From: Treponema sp.
GTDB lineage: Bacteria; Spirochaetota; Spirochaetia; Treponematales; Treponemataceae
Direction of reading: 5' to 3'
Length of the DNA: 11,582 bases
Assembly: GCA_016282455.1 (NCBI GenBank)
Contig: JAEEKM010000229.1
Span: 1-11,582 of the forward strand
Positions 6,851-11,582 of this stretch are shown here, piece by piece. How positions within the stretch are numbered: position 1 is the stretch's first letter; each line of letters starts with the position of its first letter. Under the pieces are notes generated by a model. The model was not told the origin of the DNA and did not search any database. It saw only the letters and a program-made list of their open reading frames with translations. A program made the translations under genes and the position numbers.

Positions 6851-7740
6851 TTTTTCTTCTCATTGCAGCAGTAATACTTATCTTGCTCTCCCTCTCGTTT
6901 TCGGCAGCGGAGAGCGCATTTCTTTCTATAAATAAACTGCGGGTGCGTTCCCTGCGTAATCAGAAAAACCGCCGTGCCGTTCGTGTGTGGAAACTTCTCT
7001 GTAACAAGGAACGCCTCATCAACACCCTTCTTGTTGGAAACAACATTGTAAACATTACCCTTTCTTCAATCATCACATATATTTCCCTTCGTCTCTTTGG
7101 TAAAGCGGGGGTGGGTATTGCAACTTTTGTGGCAACCCTTTTACTTTTAGTTTTTGGTGAAATCTCTCCCAAAACCTTTGCCACCCGTCATCCCGAAGCA
7201 ATTGCATTTTTTTTCAGTGGCTTTATACAGGTACTTGAAGTCATTCTCTCTCCGGTAGTTTTTATTCTCACTGGTTTTTCCAGCGGACTGCTGCTTCTTT
7301 TAAAAGTGGACACAAAGAAAAAAGAACTGTCTTTTACGGAAGAAGAAATTAAAACCCTCATTGAAGTTGGCAGTGAACAGGGGGTGATTGAAAATGATGA
7401 AAAGAACATGATGCACAGAGTCTTTAAGTTTAAAGACCTTGCCGCAAAAGACATAATGATTCCAAGAAAAAATATTCGTGCCATTCCCCTTGACGCCACA
7501 TACAGTCAGGTAATTGAAATAAGTGAGCGCTATTCAGTTTCTCGTTTTCCTGTTTACAAAAAAGACATTGACGATATTGTCGGAATCCTCTATCTCAAAG
7601 ATTTACTTTTTTACATGCATGAACCGCAAAACTTTTCAGCCCAGAAAGTAATGCGTCCCCCTCTCTTTATTCTTGCTACAAAAAAATGTCCAGTGTGGAA
7701 CAGATGCTACACGAAAACCATCAGAGCATGGCGGTTGTAA
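6847..7740 (+). CDS. HlyC/CorC (CNNM/CBS) family protein, 5' segment of a frameshifted gene
   Basis: 297 aa as read, of which residues 1-280 are family sequence and the last 17 (from CPVW) are out-of-frame. Residues 1-155 form the CNNM (DUF21) membrane domain with several hydrophobic helices, GNNIVNI (64-70) and GEISPKT (104-110). A linker and the first CBS motif (about 200-255, with RFPVYKKDIDDIVGIL) follow, and the second CBS motif has just begun at about 268. The rest of the protein lies in the -1 frame, 7686-8108. Joined at the seven-A run the product is 420 aa and aligns without a gap to the neighbouring 422-aa paralogue. Family members are implicated in Mg2+/Na+ or polyamine export and were once called haemolysins. 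The start overlaps the lipoprotein stop. Whether full-length protein is made depends on frameshifting or on the sequence being correct. Confidence 0.85.
   Translation: MIFLLIAAVILILLSLSFSAAESAFLSINKLRVRSLRNQKNRRAVRVWKLLCNKERLINTLLVGNNIVNITLSSIITYISLRLFGKAGVGIATFVATLLLLVFGEISPKTFATRHPEAIAFFFSGFIQVLEVILSPVVFILTGFSSGLLLLLKVDTKKKELSFTEEEIKTLIEVGSEQGVIENDEKNMMHRVFKFKDLAAKDIMIPRKNIRAIPLDATYSQVIEISERYSVSRFPVYKKDIDDIVGILYLKDLLFYMHEPQNFSAQKVMRPPLFILATKKCPVWNRCYTKTIRAWRL
7680..7712 (+). promoter_or_regulatory. Candidate -1 frameshift site: slippery heptamer plus stem-loop
   Basis: A_AAA_AAA occupies 7680-7686 in the correct zero-frame phasing. After a six-base spacer (7687-7692), GTGTGG (7693-7698) can pair with CTACAC (7707-7712) around an eight-base loop, giving six pairs including one G-U. 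Slipping back one base joins ATKK directly to MSSVEQ, matching the paralogue. The stem is weak, and no Shine-Dalgarno-like stimulator is visible just upstream. The same heptamer in the same phase occurs at 3608, 6076 and 6154 in genes that need no shift, so the heptamer alone proves nothing. A one-base indel is the main alternative. Confidence 0.4.
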
Positions 7741-8108
7741 TAGATGAATATTCCGGAACTTACGGAGTGCTTACAAGCGAAGACATTGCCCGCGAAATTT
7801 TTGGAAACATTGCAGATGAAAATAAATTCTATGCCCGCCGTGTAGATGTGCAGGTTGAAAAAAATACAAAAGGTAATTACGTAGACGGACTTTCCCGCCT
7901 TACTGACATAAACGATAAACTCGAAATACATCTTTCCTCCGACCACTGCGAAACTTTGGGCGGCTACATGAGTGAATGTTTGGGCCGCATTCCCCGTGAA
8001 GGCGAAAGCATTGTCCGTGAAGGCTATAAGTTTACTGTTACCCGCATGGATGACAAGCGGGTTGCAGGTGTTCTTGTGCGGAGTGAAAATACGGAGGAAG
8101 AAGAATGA
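7686..8108 (+). CDS. HlyC/CorC family protein, 3' segment of the frameshifted gene
   Basis: 140 aa, in the -1 frame relative to the segment starting at 6847. It contains the second CBS motif (AVVIDEYSGTYGVLTSEDI, about 16-34) and the C-terminal CorC/HlyC domain (about 56-132, including the ETLGGYMSE and IPREGE signatures). It has no membrane domain and would be an odd stand-alone protein. Its formal ATG at 7686 lies inside the seven-A run and has no Shine-Dalgarno sequence, so independent translation is unlikely. It most plausibly represents the end of the same 420-aa protein. A strong GGAGG (8093-8097) within its 3' end serves the next gene, whose ATG overlaps its stop as ATGA. Confidence 0.8.
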   Translation: MSSVEQMLHENHQSMAVVIDEYSGTYGVLTSEDIAREIFGNIADENKFYARRVDVQVEKNTKGNYVDGLSRLTDINDKLEIHLSSDHCETLGGYMSECLGRIPREGESIVREGYKFTVTRMDDKRVAGVLVRSENTEEEE

Positions 8109-9373
8109 GTGTGCTTTACATTGTTTCCTGTGTGCTTGCAGAAATTCTTCTTGTTTTTCTTGCTGCATTTTTTGCAGGTTCTGAAACCGCATACACAAGT
8201 CTTTCCCGCATAACGGTAAGGCAAATGCTTAAGGATAAGGAACGTAATGCCAAAAAAGTTTCATACCTTCGTTCAAACCTTAACAGGCTCATTTCAACAC
8301 TTCTTATCGGAACAAATTTTGTTGTGACCCTTACAAGTTCCATTGCCACTGCCTTTGGTGAACGGGTTCTTGGTTCCCGTTACATTCCCTATGTTACGGC
8401 CTTGGTAAGCATTCTTGTAATTATCTTCAGCGAGATTATTCCCAAAACCTATGCCGCCATGAAACCGAAACAGGTGGCAAAAAAAACTGCCTCAGTCATT
8501 ATCGTCCTGCAGAAAATTCTTTTTCCAATCGTCTGGCTCTTTAGCATGCTTACAAAATTCCTTGAGTTTATTGAAAGCATTTTCTTTAAGGAACAGCAGC
8601 CCCTCATTACCGAAGATGAATTAAAGACTCTTCTGGAAGTGGGAGAAAATGAAGGAACCCTTAAGGAACATGAAAGGGATATGCTGGACAGTATCTTTGA
8701 GTTTTCTGACCTTCAGGTTTCCGATGTAATGCGCCACCGTTCTCTTGTAAAATACATCAATGTAGATTCAAGCCGGGAAGAAGTTGTTGCCGCTTTTGCC
8801 CAGTCCGGTTATTCCCGTTTACCTGTCTACGAAAATGATTATGAAAATATTGTCGGTGTGCTCCATTACAAAGCGGTTCTCTTTGCCATGAAGTCTCTGC
8901 GTGAAGATAAAAACTTTGTGCGTTCCTGCATGAGGGATGTCCTTTTTGTTCCTGAAAGTCTTACTGCGGTGGAACTTTTGCAGAGGTTCAAAAAAGAACA
9001 CAGGCATTTTGCAGTTGCCTTAAACGAGTACGGTAGCATGGCAGGTATTGTTACCATGGACGACATTCTTCGCGAAGTGTTCGGCCGTATGACAGATGAA
9101 TACGGAAGCGGACAGGTACCTGTGGAAAAACAGATTACCGTTGTGGGTACAAAAGAGTTTATTGTTCCGGGAGAAATGCATCTTGAAGATGTGAATGACC
9201 TTCTTAAACTTTCTCTTGAAAGTGAAGACTTTGATACTTTAGGCGGATGGCTTCTTGAAAAAATCGGTGAACTTCCGCCCATAGGCTATGCATACCGTGA
9301 AGATAAACTGCTCTTTATTGTAGAGGACCAGAGTGCCCGCAGAATAAAGCGCGTTCGCATTGGTTTTTTATAG
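8105..9373 (+). CDS. HlyC/CorC (CNNM/CBS) family membrane protein, intact paralogue
   Basis: 422 aa. The N-terminal CNNM/DUF21 domain (about 1-160) has hydrophobic helices, GTNFVVT (69-75) and SEIIPKT (109-115); the neighbouring copy has GEISPKT at the latter place. The CBS pair spans about 203-335 (RLPVYENDYENIVGVL, then FAVALNEYGSMAGIVTMDDI). The C-terminal CorC/HlyC domain covers about 340-420 with the DTLGGWLLE and LPPIG signatures. The family acts in the inner membrane as a probable cation (Mg2+/Na+) or polyamine exporter regulated by nucleotide at the CBS domains; the substrate here is unknown. GGAGG at 8093-8097 is 7 nt before the ATG, the best ribosome site in this operon. As CBS domains dimerise, it may pair with the upstream copy. 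It is last gene of the operon, and only 18 nt separate it from the convergent kinase gene. Confidence 0.93.
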   Translation: MSVLYIVSCVLAEILLVFLAAFFAGSETAYTSLSRITVRQMLKDKERNAKKVSYLRSNLNRLISTLLIGTNFVVTLTSSIATAFGERVLGSRYIPYVTALVSILVIIFSEIIPKTYAAMKPKQVAKKTASVIIVLQKILFPIVWLFSMLTKFLEFIESIFFKEQQPLITEDELKTLLEVGENEGTLKEHERDMLDSIFEFSDLQVSDVMRHRSLVKYINVDSSREEVVAAFAQSGYSRLPVYENDYENIVGVLHYKAVLFAMKSLREDKNFVRSCMRDVLFVPESLTAVELLQRFKKEHRHFAVALNEYGSMAGIVTMDDILREVFGRMTDEYGSGQVPVEKQITVVGTKEFIVPGEMHLEDVNDLLKLSLESEDFDTLGGWLLEKIGELPPIGYAYREDKLLFIVEDQSARRIKRVRIGFL

Positions 9374-9391
9374 GGGACTTTTAGTTTCTTT

Positions 9392-10042
9392 TTAAGAATT
9401 TTTCATAGTCTGCACAATCAGTTCAGCAGATTTTTCTATTCCCAAAAGAGAACTGTTAATCATAAGATCGTAGTGACTTCTGTTACCCCAGGTGCGTTCG
9501 GTGAAGGTGTTGTAGTGATTTGCCCTGCGCTTATCTATGAGCTTAACTTCGCGTTCTGCCGTTTCGGGGTTGAGTCCTTTTTGTTCGATTGCACGTTGTA
9601 TTTTATCTTCCAGCGGTGCATAAATGAAAATGTTAAGAACTTCATCTTTACCTATTTCTTCACAGTGACGGAGAATGTAATCTGCACAGCGTCCGACAAT
9701 TACACAGGGACCTTTTTTTGCAAGACTGATTATTACATTTCTCTGTGCATTAAAGACCTGGTCTGCAAGGGGAAGGGTGGGAAGGCTTGTGTTTACACCG
9801 GTAGTAATGCCTGATGTTCCCGGAGCCGCATAGCTTGCCCCAAGAAGCATTGTGTAAAGCCAGCCGGAAGAAATATTCTGTTCCGTTTCCTGAATGAACT
9901 CTGGCGAAAGACCTGAATCTTTTGCCGCCATATCAATTATTTCACTGTCATAAAAAGGTAGGTTTAGTTTTTCTGCTACAAGTTTTCCAATGCTGTGACC
10001 GCCGCTTCCATACTCACGGCTGATGGTAATATATTTTTTCAT
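9392..10042 (-). CDS. Cytidylate-kinase-like family P-loop protein
   Basis: 216 aa, a nucleoside-monophosphate-kinase-like fold. The N-terminal ITISREYGSGGHSIGK (5-20) contains the glycine-rich phosphate-binding loop ending in Lys20. LPFYDSEIID (28-37) follows, and a conserved VIVGRCADYIL (115-125) precedes a lid-like DKRRANHYNTFT (170-181). This pattern is typical of the cytidylate-kinase-like family (cytidylate_kin2), which differs from housekeeping Cmk. The substrate is not established for most members, so CMP kinase activity should not be assumed. Residues about 66-92 form a Gly/Thr/Ala-rich stretch that may be a flexible NMP-binding region. GGAGG (10052-10048) is 5 nt before the ATG. A possible promoter lies in the end of the upstream methyltransferase gene, so it may be transcribed both alone and by read-through. 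Confidence 0.9.
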   Translation of the reverse strand: MKKYITISREYGSGGHSIGKLVAEKLNLPFYDSEIIDMAAKDSGLSPEFIQETEQNISSGWLYTMLLGASYAAPGTSGITTGVNTSLPTLPLADQVFNAQRNVIISLAKKGPCVIVGRCADYILRHCEEIGKDEVLNIFIYAPLEDKIQRAIEQKGLNPETAEREVKLIDKRRANHYNTFTERTWGNRSHYDLMINSSLLGIEKSAELIVQTMKNS

Positions 10043-10066
10043 AAGTGCCTCCGTTAAAACACTTAT

Positions 10067-10095
10067 ATTTTAGCACGATTTTTTTCTATGCGCAA
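10067..10095 (-). promoter_or_regulatory. Possible promoter of the cytidylate-kinase-like gene
   Basis: On the minus strand TTGCGC (10095-10090) is followed after 17 nt by TAAAAT (10072-10067). The -35 box and spacer lie in the last codons of the methyltransferase gene and the -10 box overlaps its stop codon. The predicted start near 10060 gives a leader of about 18 nt that contains the GGAGG ribosome site. The -35 match is only moderate. Confidence 0.35.
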
Positions 10096-11068
10096 AGTTT
10101 TTTTGTTCTTTAAGCGTATTCCTTTCCCAGAAGACGCCGTCTGTGTAGCCCTGTATTTCCCTGTCATTTTCTGCATCAAAAAGTCGTCTTTCTGCCAGGC
10201 TGCAGTATTCTTTGTTCTGTTCAATTCCTACAAAATGACGTTCAAGTTTTTTTGCAACTACAGAGCTTGTACCGCTTCCTAAAAATGGATCCAGTACAAG
10301 GTCGCCTTTGTTTGAAGAAGCAAGAATGAGTTTTGCAATGAGTTTCTCTGGTTTTTGGGTGGGATGATCTGTGTTTTCTGCCATGCTCCAGAAGGGAATG
10401 CTTATGTCATCCCAGAAATTCGAAGGGCAGGTGTCACGGAAGTTTCCGCTTTCACTTTCATTCCAGTCTTTTGGCTGACCGTCTGTTTTGTAGGGAGCAA
10501 TTACCCGCCGCCTCATTTTTACAGCATCAAGATTAAAAATATAATCCTTAGTCAGACTGCAGAACCAGATGTCTTCCATTCCATTTTTCCAGTTGCTCTT
10601 TGCACCCCGGCCTTTTTCCCTCTGCCAGGTGATTCTGTTTTGTATGAAAAGTTTTTTTTCTGCTTCCAGTTCTAAAAGCACCTGTGAAATGAGCATGGAA
10701 CTTTTCCAGTCGCAGCAAATGTAAAGGGAGCCGCTCTCTTTAATTTTGGGTAAAAGCAGAGAGAGCCATTGTCTTGTGTATTCAAGATAGTTTTCGTTTG
10801 AAGTTTCCTTAAAGACTTTTCCTGCGTAATCTTTTGAAAGATTGTAGGGCGGATCTACTATGGCAAGGTCTGCTAAATTTTCCGGCAGTGATTTTAAGAC
10901 GGCAAAAGTGTCGCCGCAGATTGTTTTGTCTTCAAGGCTTTGTTTTGTAAAAGATTGTGAATTGTTTTGCGGGTTCTGGTTAAAGTTTATGCAGCGGGAA
11001 AAATACATTTCCACTTCATCTTCGCTTAAACGCAAAGTTCTGTTCCGTGATGATTTTTCCCCCTGCAT
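10070..11068 (-). CDS. Site-specific DNA methyltransferase, DPPY type (probable N6-adenine)
   Basis: 332 aa, predicted to transfer a methyl group from S-adenosylmethionine to a base in a specific DNA sequence. The catalytic motif IVDPPYN (DPPY at 72-75) precedes the AdoMet-binding motif DPFLGSGT (260-267). This is the beta-class order, and DPPY suggests adenine N6 methylation. HPTQKP (235-240) just before the AdoMet motif is the usual signature. The stretch at about 140-230, between the catalytic and AdoMet motifs, probably contains the target-recognition region. The specificity cannot be read from sequence. No restriction endonuclease gene is adjacent: an acyltransferase lies 6 nt upstream and a kinase downstream. 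It therefore looks like an orphan methyltransferase embedded in a housekeeping operon. The first 30 residues are not part of the core fold. The Shine-Dalgarno sequence is poor, so coupling to the upstream gene is likely. Confidence 0.92.
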   Translation of the reverse strand: MQGEKSSRNRTLRLSEDEVEMYFSRCINFNQNPQNNSQSFTKQSLEDKTICGDTFAVLKSLPENLADLAIVDPPYNLSKDYAGKVFKETSNENYLEYTRQWLSLLLPKIKESGSLYICCDWKSSMLISQVLLELEAEKKLFIQNRITWQREKGRGAKSNWKNGMEDIWFCSLTKDYIFNLDAVKMRRRVIAPYKTDGQPKDWNESESGNFRDTCPSNFWDDISIPFWSMAENTDHPTQKPEKLIAKLILASSNKGDLVLDPFLGSGTSSVVAKKLERHFVGIEQNKEYCSLAERRLFDAENDREIQGYTDGVFWERNTLKEQKNFAHRKKSC

Positions 11069-11074
11069 ATTTAT

Positions 11075-11582
11075 TTATCTTGTCTTTTCGATTTTGTCGT
11101 GCTGTTCTTCAAGCATTTCCATCACGTGGTCGATGATGGTCTGTTTGGGATCCGGTGTGTCTTCGGGAAGGGAGGCAAGGAAATCTTTTCTGAAAGACTT
11201 GCAGTCGATTACAGGACTTGATGCATACACCAGTTTGTCAGGACCAACCAGGTCATCAAGCATGTCTTCACTCTGAATGGTAAGAATGCTTCCGTTAATG
11301 CTTACAAGAATCATTATGTCAAAGAGACGGAGGTAGCTGTCAATTTCACGAAGTCCGCGTTTTGTTTCCGGGTGTCCTTCGCGGTAACGTGTACCTGAGG
11401 GGAAAACAAGAATAACTTCTCCGCGTCTTTTGCAGTCGTCCATGGCACGCATGGCGGCAAGATTTATTTTTCTTGCTTTCTGCTCTTCGGCTTTTGCTTC
11501 TTCTTCGCTTTCGGCAGACTGTTCTTTTGCAGTAAGGCTTCTTGTGGGGTAGATGACTACTCTTGTAAAACTTTCTGCAAAT
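11075..11582 (-). CDS. PlsC-like 1-acylglycerol-3-phosphate acyltransferase family protein, 5' end beyond window
   Basis: 168 C-terminal residues are visible; the frame stays open to the window edge, 43 codons beyond the internal Met at 11452, so the true start is outside. VILVFPSGTRYR (visible residues 56-67) matches the FPEGTR block of PlsC-type glycerolipid acyltransferases, with Ser in place of the usual Glu. IYPTRSLTAKE (10-20) and a highly charged, Glu/Ala/Lys-rich stretch (about 22-38) precede it. The catalytic HX4D motif would lie upstream of the window, so activity cannot be judged. The likely role is acyl transfer in phospholipid synthesis at the inner membrane; another acyl acceptor is possible. 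Its stop is 6 nt before the methyltransferase start, suggesting one operon. Confidence 0.72.
   Translation of the reverse strand, partial: FAESFTRVVIYPTRSLTAKEQSAESEEEAKAEEQKARKINLAAMRAMDDCKRRGEVILVFPSGTRYREGHPETKRGLREIDSYLRLFDIMILVSINGSILTIQSEDMLDDLVGPDKLVYASSPVIDCKSFRKDFLASLPEDTPDPKQTIIDHVMEMLEEQHDKIEKTR

Noticed and set aside
7207..7214. Run of eight T in the first CorC-type gene as a second slippage or phase-variation site
   Set aside because: The run is in frame (Phe-Phe-Phe) and no alternative frame is needed; runs of 7-8 are common throughout the window.
9386..9403. Possible terminator between the convergent genes: TTCTT-TTT-AAGAA followed by T5
   Set aside because: A five-pair, almost all A-T stem is too weak, and it lies inside the kinase stop region. 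No convincing terminator is visible in the 18-nt gap.

Overview
The window suggests a spirochaete, most likely a host-associated Treponema. That is inference from protein character: a clostridial/spirochaetal-type single-chain PurL, a lipoprotein with a loose FASC lipobox, and a PlsC-like acyltransferase with a charged insert. Base composition is moderate, by eye mid-40s % GC. No database search was possible. There are no RNA genes, insertion sequences, CRISPR arrays or phage genes; this is compact housekeeping sequence.

Layout. A Na+/phosphate cotransporter (minus strand, 75-1733) is divergent from a four-gene plus-strand operon (1881-9373). That operon encodes FGAM synthase (purL), a thioredoxin-fold lipoprotein that has lost its CXXC, and two tandem CNNM/CBS (HlyC/CorC-type) membrane proteins. 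Its genes overlap by 1 to 4 nt (TAATG, ATGA, ATGA), which implies one transcript and coupled translation. A convergent minus-strand group follows: a cytidylate-kinase-like P-loop protein (9392-10042), an adenine-type DNA methyltransferase (10070-11068) and the 3' part of a PlsC-like acyltransferase (11075 to the window edge). The last two are 6 nt apart and probably co-transcribed.

Two places deserve attention. First, the first CorC-type gene is split at a run of seven A. The upstream frame stops early at 7740, and the rest of the protein (second CBS domain and CorC/HlyC domain) continues in the -1 frame from exactly the A_AAA_AAA heptamer. Six bases downstream is a possible 6-bp stem-loop. 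The joined product would be 420 aa, against 422 aa for its intact neighbour. This is programmed -1 frameshifting, a natural phase-variable or inactivating indel, or a sequencing error.

Second, the 147-bp divergent spacer (1734-1880) is symmetric about position 1807. The two start codons, two predicted sigma70 promoters and the arms of a nested inverted repeat all share that centre. Both promoters have the -10 box exactly 6 nt before ATG and neither gene has a Shine-Dalgarno sequence, so both are predicted to be leaderless.

Functionally the window links phosphate uptake, de novo purine synthesis, possible divalent-cation transport (CorC family), envelope and lipid functions, and an apparently orphan DNA methyltransferase.
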